Positions 34,733 through 43,490 of a stretch of 64,000 nt of DNA are shown in pieces. The notes under the pieces are model-generated. The model was given only the letters and a program-made list of their open reading frames with translations, did no database searches and was not told the DNA's origin. The stretch's first letter is position 1; each line of letters starts with the position of its first letter. The position numbers and the translations under genes were made by a program. Origin of the DNA: Sphingomonas sp. BAUL-RG-20F-R05-02 (GTDB taxonomy: Bacteria; Pseudomonadota; Alphaproteobacteria; Sphingomonadales; Sphingomonadaceae); the NCBI RefSeq assembly GCF_022662305.1, contig NZ_JAKNQH010000012.1, positions 1 through 64,000 on the forward strand, read 5' to 3'.

Positions 34733-35734
34733 TCACGCGGCGATGCTGCCGTCCACGAGCTGCGGCAAAAAGCCTTGCCCGCCGGCCTGCGCGACCGCCG
34801 TGCCGATGCGCCCCGCCCAATACGTCTGACCGCCGAACTCGCTACGCCAGGACCACAACCGTCGCGTGCCAAAATGCAACGCGTGTTCGTAGGTAAAGCC
34901 GATCGCGCCGAGCACGGCATGGGCAATTCCGGCACCCGCGCCGGCTGCCTCGCTCGCCACCGATTTGGCCGCGGCGATCGCGAATACTTCGGGTCTTAGG
35001 GTGTTGGCGGCGAAGGCGGCCTCGGCGGTCGCCGAAGCAAGCATCGCATGTTCGGCAAGCAATGCGATCTGGTGCTGGATCGCCTGGAACTTACCGATCG
35101 GCCGGCCAAACTGAACGCGCTGATTGGCATAGTCGATCGCGGTGTCGAGCAACCGCTGGAGCGCGCCGGCGATCTGCGCCGATCGGATCATCGCGCCGGT
35201 AAGCAGGACAATCTCCTTGGGCAGATCGCGCAGCGGCGCGCGACAAAGCGGTTCGGCGCCCGCGATGCGGATCGTGCCGCGCGGTTCGCGTGCGATGTTC
35301 AGGCTCTCCCCGACCACCAGGCCATCTGTCGCGAACAGCAGGAGTTCGCCTTCCACTACGGTCAGCACATGCCGGGCATGCCTGGGCCATGGCACGTCGT
35401 GCAGCACGCCGTCCGCATCGACGGTGCCGAGCGTCGCCGGGCCGGTGATCGCATCGAGACCCGCGCGCGCCAGCAGCCAGTTGACCGCGATCGTCTCCGC
35501 AAGCGGGACGGGGGCGGCGTGGCGCCCCGCGGCACGGACCAGCACGAACGCATCGTGCCAGCTGCCGCCGACACCGCCGCGATCTTCGGTTGCCGCCGCC
35601 AGCGTAAGGCCGTTCTCCTCGATCGCCTGCCACAACGCCTCCGGCCAGACGCCAGCCTCTGCCGCGACGAGAAGCTCCACCGTCACCATGTCGCCGAGCA
35701 GCCGCTCGATGGTTTCTTCGAACATGTCCTTCAT
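34733..35734 (-). CDS. acyl-CoA dehydrogenase-like subunit lacking the catalytic Glu
   Basis: This 333-residue ACAD-fold protein is shorter than its neighbours. The segment aligned with the catalytic ER region reads LTGAMIRSAQIAGALQRLL, with no Glu, and the C-terminal GGT signature is replaced by FGGQTYWAGRIG. ANQRVQFGRPIGKFQAIQHQ confirms the fold. It follows a full-length ACAD gene by 4 nt. Such unlike adjacent pairs form alpha2beta2 dehydrogenases acting on bulky side chains, such as the FadE pairs of actinobacterial steroid degradation. Start ATG 35734 (MKDMFEET) is preferred to 35773, which would overlap the upstream gene. Confidence 0.82.
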   Translation of the reverse strand: MKDMFEETIERLLGDMVTVELLVAAEAGVWPEALWQAIEENGLTLAAATEDRGGVGGSWHDAFVLVRAAGRHAAPVPLAETIAVNWLLARAGLDAITGPATLGTVDADGVLHDVPWPRHARHVLTVVEGELLLFATDGLVVGESLNIAREPRGTIRIAGAEPLCRAPLRDLPKEIVLLTGAMIRSAQIAGALQRLLDTAIDYANQRVQFGRPIGKFQAIQHQIALLAEHAMLASATAEAAFAANTLRPEVFAIAAAKSVASEAAGAGAGIAHAVLGAIGFTYEHALHFGTRRLWSWRSEFGGQTYWAGRIGTAVAQAGGQGFLPQLVDGSIAA

Positions 35735-35738
35735 GCCG

Positions 35739-36887
35739 TCACCTGAGCCCGAGTCCGCGAGCGAGAATGCCACGCAGGATTTCGCGCGTACCGCCGCGGA
35801 GCGAGAAGGAGGGTGCGATCTGGGTCAGGTATGCCAGCACCTGCGCCTGATCCGAACCCGGCCCGATGCGTGGTTCGTCCGGCGCGATCAGTTGCGCGAT
35901 TTCGGGCAGTTCCTGCTCGAGCCCATTGCCAATATCCTTGACGCAGGAGGCGGCCCAAGCGGGATCGCCGCCCGCATCCAGTTCCGCCGTTACCGCCAAC
36001 GACATCGCGCGCAGGCCGTGCAGTTTGGCGACCAGGCGGCCGATCTGGAAGGATTGCAGCGCGTCGGGCTGCTTGCCTACGGCATCTATCAGCGTGGCGA
36101 GGAGGACGTGCGAACTGAGGAAGCGTTCGGGGCCGCTACGCTCGAAGGCGAGTTCGGCCATAACCTGGCTCCAGCCTTTGCCCTCGACGCCGACGAGCGC
36201 ATCGGCATCGAGCGCGACATCGTCGAAGAACACCTCGTTAAAATGCTCGTGCCCGGTCAGGTCGCGGATCGGCCGGACGGTGACGCCGGGGGCGTGCAGA
36301 TCGATGATGAACTGCGACATGCCGCCGTGGCGATCATCCTCGCGGCCTTCGGTGCGGACCAACGCGATCATGTAGTGGGAGCGGTGCGCGTTGGTGGTCC
36401 AGATCTTGCGGCCGTTGAGCACCCAGCCATCGCCGCTGCGCACCGCGCGCGTGCCGATCGACGCGAGATCGGAGCCCGAGTTAGGCTCGCTCATGCCGAT
36501 GCAGAAATAGGCCTCGCCACGGCTGATCGCGGGGATGTAGCGTTCGCGCTGCGTTTCGGTGCCATAGTGCAGCAACAGCGGCGCGCTCTGCCGATCCGCG
36601 ATCCAATGTGCCGACACCGGGGCGCCCGCCGCCAGCAATTCTTCGCTGACGACGTAGCGCGCGAACGCACCGGCGGCGCGGCCGCCGTAGCATTGCGGCA
36701 TGGTGATGCCGATCAGGCCGGCTTCGCCTAGCTTCCGGCTGAATGCGGCGTCATACCCCATCCAGCTGTCGGCGCGGGCGAGCACAGGAATGTTCTCGAT
36801 TTCGGCCGCGAGGAAACGCCGGACCTCGGCCCGAAATGCCTCCGCCTCGGATGGAATGGCGGCATGGGCGAAGCGCGCCGGAGTCAT
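35739..36887 (-). CDS. acyl-CoA dehydrogenase, likely catalytic subunit of a heteromer
   Basis: This 382-residue ACAD has GMSEPNSGSDLASIGTRAVR, LNGRKIWTTNAHRSHYMIAL, a Glu at the expected catalytic position in AELAFERSGPERFL, and the C-terminal SLRGGTREILRGILARGLG. It is the first gene of the minus-strand block and lies 4 nt before the shorter ACAD lacking the catalytic base, so the two products probably assemble. Two motif half-sites lie 110-155 nt upstream. The substrate is probably a CoA thioester on a large or cyclic group (inference). Confidence 0.87.
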   Translation of the reverse strand: MTPARFAHAAIPSEAEAFRAEVRRFLAAEIENIPVLARADSWMGYDAAFSRKLGEAGLIGITMPQCYGGRAAGAFARYVVSEELLAAGAPVSAHWIADRQSAPLLLHYGTETQRERYIPAISRGEAYFCIGMSEPNSGSDLASIGTRAVRSGDGWVLNGRKIWTTNAHRSHYMIALVRTEGREDDRHGGMSQFIIDLHAPGVTVRPIRDLTGHEHFNEVFFDDVALDADALVGVEGKGWSQVMAELAFERSGPERFLSSHVLLATLIDAVGKQPDALQSFQIGRLVAKLHGLRAMSLAVTAELDAGGDPAWAASCVKDIGNGLEQELPEIAQLIAPDEPRIGPGSDQAQVLAYLTQIAPSFSLRGGTREILRGILARGLGLR

Positions 36888-37000
36888 ATCCGGCGATCCC
36901 GGTCGACACCGGATCGGGGCGACGACACGGCCCGATCGCTCAGGCTCAGGCCATGCGCCTGGCGGTGCGACGCAAGCGCCGCGTGCTGATCAACCTCGTT

Positions 37001-37043
37001 ATTCTGCATTGTGACACTGCATCTATATCGAGAATAAGATCGA
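37001..37043. promoter_or_regulatory. shared-motif half-sites before the acyl-CoA dehydrogenase block
   Basis: ATTCTGCATTGTG at 37001-37013 shares TTCTGCATT with 18268-18276 and, inverted, 30828-30836. AGAATAAGATCGA at 37031-37043, preceded by TATATCG, resembles GATACGAGAATAA at 40205-40217. The gap lies between the IclR stop and the acyl-CoA dehydrogenase start. Function is inferred. Confidence 0.45.
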
Positions 37044-37106
37044 CGCCAGCCTTAATCTGCGATCGCACGCGTTTGTTGCATCGTCCAGCCGTTCTCGGCC
37101 AGTCGA

Positions 37107-38000
37107 TCAGAACAGGATGTTGGCGAAGCGTTGCGCGAGCGCCGCCATTTCTGATGACAGGGCCTCGATGTCATCATTGTCGAGCTGGGTGCGGAACATG
37201 ATCGCGACCAGCGTGAACGCGACATAGCCCGAACTGTCAGTGATCGGCACGGCGATGCTCTTCACGCCCGCGGAATAGAACCCGTCGTCGGTAGCGAAGC
37301 CGCGTGCGGATGCCTCCTCGACCTGTTCCCAATATTGCTCGAAGGTCAGCGGTCGCTGCCACCGCAGCCGCCGAAACATGGCGCGAAGCTCCTTTTGCGG
37401 CAGATCGAGTTGCGAGGCCAGCACGCGTCCGGTCGCACCCATCATCATCGGCAAGCGCTGCCCCTCTACCATCTCGATGCGAACGTCGGTGGGGCTGCCG
37501 ATGCTGCGGATGAGGATAATGCGATCGTCGGACACTCGCCGCCACAGGCACGTGGTGACCTTGAACTTGGCGGCGAGGCTTGCCATCAACGGCGACACCG
37601 CAGCGATCCGCTGACGTTCGCTGAGAAAGTTGCCGACGAGAGTCGTCAGCCCGATTCCGGGCGTATAGGTTTTCGAGAGCGGATCGAACTGGACGAGTTG
37701 CTCCGAAGCCAGCGTCCGCAGGATGTTGAAGCAGGTGCTCGCGTTGATCGACAGCGCGCGCGCGATCGAGATGGCGCGACCCGGCGAGCCCATTTCGTTC
37801 AGATGCCGCAAAATCCGGATCGCGTTGACGACCGGCTTGACGACCACGCTGGGCTCCAGCTCCCCTGCTTCCTCCCCGTCGCCCGGAAGGACATCTTCGG
37901 CCTCGGCCGGAGCAGGTTGCGCTTCGATGTCTTTTTGACGTTTGGCCCGCGCGGGTCGCGCAGGCCGATCTTCGTCCACGGTCGGAGTTTTCTTTACCAC
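37107..38000 (-). CDS. IclR-family transcriptional regulator
   Basis: This 297-residue regulator has a charged N-terminal tail of about 50 residues (rich in Arg, Ala, Glu and Pro), a winged helix-turn-helix (NAIRILRHLNEMGSPGRAIS, IARALSINASTCFNILRTLA) and the IclR effector domain (GQRLPMMMGATGRVLAS, GVKSIAVPITDSSGYVAFT). IclR proteins in aromatic catabolism bind pathway acids or CoA thioesters and recognise short palindromes. It sits between the thiolase gene (51 nt upstream) and the acyl-CoA dehydrogenase block. It is one of the candidates for binding the AGAAYnnnRTTCT element. Confidence 0.87.
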   Translation of the reverse strand: MVKKTPTVDEDRPARPARAKRQKDIEAQPAPAEAEDVLPGDGEEAGELEPSVVVKPVVNAIRILRHLNEMGSPGRAISIARALSINASTCFNILRTLASEQLVQFDPLSKTYTPGIGLTTLVGNFLSERQRIAAVSPLMASLAAKFKVTTCLWRRVSDDRIILIRSIGSPTDVRIEMVEGQRLPMMMGATGRVLASQLDLPQKELRAMFRRLRWQRPLTFEQYWEQVEEASARGFATDDGFYSAGVKSIAVPITDSSGYVAFTLVAIMFRTQLDNDDIEALSSEMAALAQRFANILF

Positions 38001-38051
38001 GCGCCGATCCTAGGCGAATGATCGCGCTGCCGCAACGCTCGCTCGCGGCGA

Positions 38052-39224
38052 TCAGGACATGCGCTCGATGATCATTGCCGTGCCCAGGCCGCCGTTGCAG
38101 CAGATCGCCTGCAATCCGTAACGGCCGTCACGACGCTCCAGTTCGTGCAACATCGTGGTGAGCAGTCGTGCCCCCGTCGCGCCCAGCGGATGGCCAAGCG
38201 CGATTGCACCGCCATTCACGTTCAGTCGATCATGACCGACGCCGATCTCCCGCATCCACGCGATCGGCACGCATGCGAAGGCTTCGTTCACTTCGAACAG
38301 GTCGATATCGTCTGCCTTCAGTCCGGTGCGTGCGAGGAGCCGTTTGGTCGCCTCGATCGGCCCGGTCAACGTGAGTTCGGGATCGGAACCGACCCCGATC
38401 GTCGCGACGATCCGCGCGCGCGGCGCGACGTCGAGACGCTTCATGGCGCGCTCCGACATCACGAGTACGGCAGCGGCGCCGTCCGAGATCTGCGAGGCGT
38501 TGCCGGCGGTGATGCGGCCGCCCTCCGGCCGGAAGCTCGCCTTGAGCGTGCCCAGCTTTTCAAGGCTGGTGTCGCGACGGATGGTTTCGTCACGGATGAG
38601 CATCGGCGTTGATATCTCGGCGCCTCGCTCGCACAGTTCTGCAACCGGAACGGCGGCGATCTCGGCATCGAAGCGTCCGCTGTCTGCCGCGGCGGCGGCG
38701 CGGCGGTGGCTTTCGATCGCGTAAAGATCGCAGTCTTCACGGGTCAATTGGTAGAGGTCCGCGATGCGCTCGGCGGCTTCGCCCTGATTCACGATGTCGT
38801 AACGGTCTGCGACCATCCAGCCGAACGCCCCGCCGTGGATCGCGCGGTTGCTGCCCATTGGCACGCGCGTCATCGACTCGGCACCGCCGGCAACGACGAC
38901 GTCAGCGGCTCCGCTCGCGATCGAGCCGGCGGCGATATGCACCGCCGCCTCGCCCGAACCACACTTGCGGTCGACGGTCATGCCCGGGATGGTGAACGGC
39001 CAACCGGCACCTAGCAAAGCGGTGCGCGCGATGTTGGCGGATTGCTCGCCGATCTGCGTGACGCAGCCTAGCACCACGTCGTCCACCTCGGTCGGCGACA
39101 CGCCGGCGCGCTCCGTCACGGCGCCGAGAATATGTGCGCCCAGATGATCGGCCCGTACCGCGCCGAGACCGCCGCGAAAGCGCCCGATTGGTGTCCGCGC
39201 GGCGGAGACGATGAACGCGCTCAC
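38052..39224 (-). CDS. acetyl-CoA acetyltransferase (thiolase)
   Basis: This 390-residue degradative thiolase cleaves 3-oxoacyl-CoA with CoA. The nucleophilic Cys is in [14 protein letters not shown] at about residue 88, the catalytic His in [19 protein letters not shown] and the second Cys in CCNGGLG. GTG 39224 overlaps the preceding TGA (GTGA), so it is coupled to the 3-hydroxyacyl-CoA dehydrogenase. Together they carry out the last two steps of a beta-oxidation turn. Confidence 0.92.
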   Translation of the reverse strand: MSAFIVSAARTPIGRFRGGLGAVRADHLGAHILGAVTERAGVSPTEVDDVVLGCVTQIGEQSANIARTALLGAGWPFTIPGMTVDRKCGSGEAAVHIAAGSIASGAADVVVAGGAESMTRVPMGSNRAIHGGAFGWMVADRYDIVNQGEAAERIADLYQLTREDCDLYAIESHRRAAAAADSGRFDAEIAAVPVAELCERGAEISTPMLIRDETIRRDTSLEKLGTLKASFRPEGGRITAGNASQISDGAAAVLVMSERAMKRLDVAPRARIVATIGVGSDPELTLTGPIEATKRLLARTGLKADDIDLFEVNEAFACVPIAWMREIGVGHDRLNVNGGAIALGHPLGATGARLLTTMLHELERRDGRYGLQAICCNGGLGTAMIIERMS

Positions 39225-40120
39225 AGCACGCCTGCCTTCAGGCCCGAGTTCGGGACCTTCTGCCCGTCTCGATATTCATAGACGCCCGCCCCGGTCTTGC
39301 GGCCGTAGCGGCCCGCCGCGACCATCTTGACGATGAGCGGGCAGGGGCGGAACTTCTCGCCCAAGGTCTGGTGAAGATAGCGCAACACCGACAGCCGCGT
39401 GTCCCAGCCGGTGACATCGCCCAGCTCGAGCGGTCCGAGCGGATGGTTGAAGCCCAGCCGGTGCGCCGTGTCGATATCTTCTGCTGTCGCGGTGCCTTCC
39501 ATCAACATGTACATGGCTTCGTTGCCCGCCATGGCCGACATGCGGCTGGTCGTTAGCCCCGGCGCCTCGTTGACGATGATCGACGTCTTGGCGATCGCCT
39601 CGCAATATGCGCGTGTCTCGGCGACCGTCTCGTCGCTGGTGGCGAGACCGCGAACGATCTCGACCAGTTTCATCTTGTGGACCGGATTGAAGAAATGCAT
39701 GCCGACCACGCGACTCGCATCGGTCGCCTCGCGCGCGATTTCGGTCACGCTGAGCGCCGAGGTGTTGGTCGCGACGATCGCGCCGGCGGCGAGCACCGGC
39801 TCGGCCGCCTTGATGACGGCGAGTTTGACCGCGAGCTTCTCCAAAACCGTCTCGATCAACAGTGCCGCGCCCCGCGCTGCTTCTGCGATGTCGGTCGCGG
39901 TCGATAGCCGCTGCTTGGATGCTGCGGCAACATCCTCGGCGAGCTTGCCGAGGCGGACACCGTCGTCGAGGATCTTGCCGATCCCAGTCTGCGCCCGCGT
40001 CAGCGCTGCCTGGTCGATATCCACCAAGGTCGTCGCGTAACCGGCAACGGCAAAAGCATGGGCGATGCCCGTGCCCATCAGGCCCGCGCCCGCCACGACT
40101 ACCGTGTTGTCCTTGTTCAT
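39221..40120 (-). CDS. 3-hydroxyacyl-CoA dehydrogenase
   Basis: This 299-residue NAD enzyme has the Rossmann motif VVVAGAGLMGTGIAHAF, the catalytic His in GMHFFNPVHKMKLVEIV, and the C-terminal dimerisation domain with GFNHPLGPLELGDVTGWD. Start ATG 40120 (MNKDNTVVV) is chosen because GGGGCGAAG precedes it; ATG 40141 would add seven residues. It oxidises 3-hydroxyacyl-CoA to 3-oxoacyl-CoA for the coupled thiolase. A lone AGAAT half-site lies 90 nt upstream at 40211. Confidence 0.92.
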   Translation of the reverse strand: MNKDNTVVVAGAGLMGTGIAHAFAVAGYATTLVDIDQAALTRAQTGIGKILDDGVRLGKLAEDVAAASKQRLSTATDIAEAARGAALLIETVLEKLAVKLAVIKAAEPVLAAGAIVATNTSALSVTEIAREATDASRVVGMHFFNPVHKMKLVEIVRGLATSDETVAETRAYCEAIAKTSIIVNEAPGLTTSRMSAMAGNEAMYMLMEGTATAEDIDTAHRLGFNHPLGPLELGDVTGWDTRLSVLRYLHQTLGEKFRPCPLIVKMVAAGRYGRKTGAGVYEYRDGQKVPNSGLKAGVL

Positions 40121-40240
40121 CTTCGCCCCGTTGCTCGTCATCCCGGACCTAGCAGTGCGACCGCCGCAGCGATTTTGTCAATTCCTGATGCCGAATTTGG
40201 TACTGATACGAGAATAAAAAACGATGTTCGTGTACGATGA

Positions 40241-40270
40241 AACGCCCGCCTCCGGTTGGAGACGGGCGTT
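40241..40270 (-). terminator. hairpin terminator of the dioxygenase operon
   Basis: AACGCCCG at 40241-40248 pairs with CGGGCGTT at 40263-40270. After one mismatch, CTCC pairs with GGAG around a GGTT loop. On the minus strand the stem is followed by TTTC. It lies 30 nt downstream of the stop of the Rieske beta-subunit gene. Confidence 0.65.
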
Positions 40271-40299
40271 CGGGCAGCACACGAAAAAGTGTTCGGCGA

Positions 40300-40863
40300 T
40301 CAGAGGAAGACCGCCAGATTCGGCATGCCGAGCACCGCCTGATCAAGAATGATTTCGCGACTCGCCAACTCGAAGCGCTCGCCCAAATCGCGGATCACGT
40401 CGCGGCGTTCGCCCGACATCAGCATCAGCGTCGCATTCTCGAAACGGCTGCGGGTGAGCAGGAAGTAACTCGTCACGGCATAACTGCCCTCGTCCTCGCC
40501 TTCGAGCACGCGGATGTTGGTGATCAGCCGCCGCGTGCGCGAGGGCGGATCCTCCGCGAAGGCGCTGTTGCCGTGCAACCGGCGTACCCGCGCCGACAGC
40601 GTCTTGTGGTTCTCGTCGAAATGCATGACGCGCCGATCGATCGACTTGTCCCAATCTTTGAGGCTGCGCGTCATGCGCTGTGGGCAGGTGTATCGCACGT
40701 CTTCGGCCAGCCAGCCGACCCACTCCGCATAGCGTAGCGCATCGAGCGTAGCCGCCTCTTCGAAATAGGCCTCGGCGATCCGTCCGTAGAGCGTCGTTCC
40801 CATCAGGATCCGCGCCCGCGCGGGCGTCTCGGCTTCGGCCACTGCCGCATCGCTGCTCGTCAT
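40300..40863 (-). CDS. ring-hydroxylating dioxygenase beta subunit
   Basis: This 187-residue NTF2-like protein forms the structural beta subunit of an alpha3beta3 oxygenase. Recognisable features are EAATLDALRYAEWVGWLAED near the N-terminus, VRYTCPQRMTRS, MHFDENHKTLSARVRRL (typically conserved in this family), RRLITNIRV and TSYFLLTRSRFENATLMLMS. It follows the alpha-subunit gene by 22 nt on the same strand and is followed by a terminator hairpin. It has no catalytic metal of its own. Confidence 0.9.
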   Translation of the reverse strand: MTSSDAAVAEAETPARARILMGTTLYGRIAEAYFEEAATLDALRYAEWVGWLAEDVRYTCPQRMTRSLKDWDKSIDRRVMHFDENHKTLSARVRRLHGNSAFAEDPPSRTRRLITNIRVLEGEDEGSYAVTSYFLLTRSRFENATLMLMSGERRDVIRDLGERFELASREIILDQAVLGMPNLAVFL

Positions 40864-40885
40864 GTCTATCCTCTCCCCAATGCGA

Positions 40886-42271
40886 TCAGTCGGTGGTGGT
40901 CATCAGTTCGCGCCAGTACATCCACCAGTTCCACTGCGTGTCATCCTTGGTGAAACCGTCATAGACCAAGGCGGGGCCGCGCCAGCTCGCCGGGCGGGGG
41001 TTCGCGTTCATCGCCTGATATTTCATTGTCATCTTCTTGCCCTGTGCTCCGCGCGCCGAAAGCGTCATGTGCGGCCAGGTGTCACTGTCGTCCTGTTCGA
41101 CCAAGCCCGAAGTGCCGAGCATGAAGATCGTGTTCTTTAGCATGATCTCCTTGTCCGCATCGGGCGTGCCGCTTTCGCAGAACACCCAATTTACGAACTC
41201 CAGCTTATCCGGGCCGCGCGGGATGTAGGTATGCAGCGCCATCGAACCGAGGATGCGTCCGTCGGGCTGCGGCGCGTAGATGCAGGCGAGCAGGATATTG
41301 GGGAACATGCCACCGACCTGCGGCGGATTGGTCATCAACTGCTCCATCTGCTCCGGCGTGAGATTGGCGCGGACCTCGTCGAGCATCTCGGGCGTGCAGC
41401 CGGGTGCGGGCAGGATGTTCCAGCGCTCCTCGACGGACATCGTGCCCTTGTCGAAATCCTTGGCACGCGCAAACTTTTTGGACAGCGACTGGCAGCGCAG
41501 CGCATGGCCATGATCGGAACCGACTTCGACACCGTACATGGTGCTGGTCAGATCGCTGCCGCCATTACCAAACATCTCGTCCAGCCAGCGGTGCAGCGTG
41601 AGCGTATGGAAGCCGTCCGCCGCCGACTGTTCGCCCGCCGCCTTCCAGTTGGCGTCGACGATGAACCGCTGCGGCGGGCCGAGCACTTCCCAACCACCTT
41701 TGGTGCGGTTGAAGATCATGTCGTAATACCATTTCATCTCGCCGAGAAAATCGTCGAACGAGGGGCCGTCGATGTTCCAGGTCGCGAAGATCAGCCCCGC
41801 ATAGAGATGCACCCGCGCCTTGCGCAGTCCGAGTTCGGCTTTGGGAAGAAGCTCGCCGTGCATCTTTTCCTCGGCGACGGGCGAGCCGACGAAGTCGCCG
41901 TTCGGCTTGAACGCCCACCCATGATAAATGCATTTGTGAACCGGCGCGTTGCCCGCGTCGGTCAGGCAGACGCGCATGCCCCGGTGCGGACAGACGTTGA
42001 GCGAAACATGGATCGTTCCGTCGCGCTCGCGCGCCACGATCACCGAGTCGTTGCCCATGTCGCGCATCACGAAATCGCCGGCGTCGGGAATCTCGCTCTG
42101 GTGTCCAAGGAACAGCCAGGTTTTCCCGAACACCCGCTCCATCTCGAGATCGTAGACCTCGCGATCGGAGAGGACGCGAAGCTCGACCTCGCGGCTTTCG
42201 GGGCGGACGAGATCGCCGATCATCGTGCCATCGGACAAAGTAGGCGTGGTGCGTGTCAGCATCATGGTCAT
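40886..42271 (-). CDS. Rieske ring-hydroxylating dioxygenase alpha subunit
   Basis: This 461-residue catalytic subunit adds O2 across an aromatic ring. The Rieske [2Fe-2S] ligands are C94 and H96 in NVCPHRGMRVC, and C114 and H117 in KCIYHGWAF, with the normal 17-residue spacer. The mononuclear iron site is D219-x2-H222-x4-H227 in SAADGFHTLTLHRW, and the final acidic ligand is in GLVEQDDSDTWPHM. The beta subunit follows. A ferredoxin is divergent at 42452 and a ferredoxin reductase lies 10 kb away, so the electron chain is three-component but dispersed. Substrate could be a free aromatic acid or its CoA thioester. Confidence 0.92.
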   Translation of the reverse strand: MTMMLTRTTPTLSDGTMIGDLVRPESREVELRVLSDREVYDLEMERVFGKTWLFLGHQSEIPDAGDFVMRDMGNDSVIVARERDGTIHVSLNVCPHRGMRVCLTDAGNAPVHKCIYHGWAFKPNGDFVGSPVAEEKMHGELLPKAELGLRKARVHLYAGLIFATWNIDGPSFDDFLGEMKWYYDMIFNRTKGGWEVLGPPQRFIVDANWKAAGEQSAADGFHTLTLHRWLDEMFGNGGSDLTSTMYGVEVGSDHGHALRCQSLSKKFARAKDFDKGTMSVEERWNILPAPGCTPEMLDEVRANLTPEQMEQLMTNPPQVGGMFPNILLACIYAPQPDGRILGSMALHTYIPRGPDKLEFVNWVFCESGTPDADKEIMLKNTIFMLGTSGLVEQDDSDTWPHMTLSARGAQGKKMTMKYQAMNANPRPASWRGPALVYDGFTKDDTQWNWWMYWRELMTTTD

Positions 42272-42451
42272 CCTCTGCGTAAGCGGCGTCTGGCGCCGAC
42301 TAGCGGCTACGCTCTTGGCTGGTAATTCCTAGACACCTATGCCATCTATGTTCAGGAGTTTCAACATATCTTGTTGCGGTTCGCCGCGTCGGAGGGCAAC
42401 AAGGGCAATAAGCTTTCCGCAGAGAATGCTGACCAAGGAGAATGTTCCCCA

Positions 42452-42685
42452 ATGTCCATATCGCTGGATCAAGCGCCCGTAATGCGTGCCGTCGCCGATC
42501 GCGGAGCTTGTTGCGCCTACGGCGTCTGTCACGAAATCTGCCCGGAAGTCTGGACGCTGGACGACGCCGGCATCGTTGCGATCGCGGATGGCGCGACCAT
42601 TCCCGCCGCATTGCTCGACAAGGCGATCGAGGGAGCTCAAGCCTGCCCCGCCAACGCGCTCTCCGTTGAACCGGCGGCGGCGTGA
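42452..42685 (+). CDS. small ferredoxin, P450/Rieske partner type
   Basis: This 77-residue ferredoxin has AVADRGACCAYGVCHEICPE and ACPANALS. Relative to the usual C-x2-C-x2-C...CP pattern, the second cluster position holds Tyr, while two extra cysteines flank the site (the CC pair and the Cys of EICP). The cluster may be [3Fe-4S] or an unusual [4Fe-4S]. ATG 42452 (MSISLDQ) is chosen, with AAGGAGAA 11 nt upstream. The next SDR start overlaps its stop (GTGA). Likely electron acceptors are the Rieske dioxygenase and the P450 at 55728. Confidence 0.85.
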   Translation: MSISLDQAPVMRAVADRGACCAYGVCHEICPEVWTLDDAGIVAIADGATIPAALLDKAIEGAQACPANALSVEPAAA

Positions 42686-43446
42686 GCGGCGCGCTGGATG
42701 GTCTGGTCGCGCTGATCTCGGGCACCGGCGGCGGCCTGGGACGCGCCGCAGCCCTGCACTTCGCTGCCGCGGGCGCGCGTGTCGTCGGCTGCGACCTCGA
42801 TATCGAGGGTCACCGCCAGACCGTCGATCTGGTGCGCGCGAGCGGTGGCGAGATGGACGGGCCGGCGGACGCGCTCGATCTTGCCACGGCGGCCGGCTCG
42901 GCGGCGTGGATCGACCATGCGCTGCGCGCTCACGGCCGGATCGACATCCTCTACAACAATGCCTCGGCGGCGCGCTTCGCCCCGGTCGATCAGATGACCG
43001 ATGCGGAATGGCATTTCACCATCCGCAATGAACTCGACCTCGTCTTTTTTGCAACGCGCGCGGCCTGGCCCCATCTGGCGGCGCAGGGGGGTGTCATCAT
43101 CAACGTCGGTTCGACCGCAGCCTGGGCGGGAACCGCCGGCAGCGGCAAGATCGCACACGCCGCCGCCAAGGGCGCGATCGTCGCGATGACGCGGCAACTG
43201 GCGGTCGAGGGTGCCCCGCTGGGGATTCGCGCACTCAGCATCAGTCCGGGATTCATCAGGACGCCGGGTACGGCGCCGTTCCTGCAACGGGAGGAGATTC
43301 GCGCGCGGCTCGTCGCGAACATCCCGCTCGGCCGGCCTGGCGAGCCGGACGAGATTGCCGCCGCGGCGGTGTTCGCGGCGTCGGCGGGAGCAAGCTTCAT
43401 GACCGGCAACGACATCGTAATCGATGGCGGCGCGCTCGCGGCCTGA
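42682..43446 (+). CDS. SDR-family oxidoreductase with HxxxK active site
   Basis: This 254-residue SDR begins at GTG 42682, overlapping the ferredoxin TGA. The cofactor motif is ISGTGGGLGRAAALHF. The catalytic Tyr of YxxxK is replaced by His (IAHAAAKGAIVAMTRQLA), a variant seen in some SDR subfamilies, and the usual Ser region reads VGSTAAWAG. Its place between ferredoxin and extradiol dioxygenase genes suggests the cis-dihydrodiol dehydrogenase step, but the altered residue makes the reaction uncertain. Confidence 0.82.
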   Translation: MSGALDGLVALISGTGGGLGRAAALHFAAAGARVVGCDLDIEGHRQTVDLVRASGGEMDGPADALDLATAAGSAAWIDHALRAHGRIDILYNNASAARFAPVDQMTDAEWHFTIRNELDLVFFATRAAWPHLAAQGGVIINVGSTAAWAGTAGSGKIAHAAAKGAIVAMTRQLAVEGAPLGIRALSISPGFIRTPGTAPFLQREEIRARLVANIPLGRPGEPDEIAAAAVFAASAGASFMTGNDIVIDGGALAA

Positions 43447-43490
43447 GCGCCCGCGATCGCGTTCCATTCTTGACCAGGGAGAGCGAAGTA

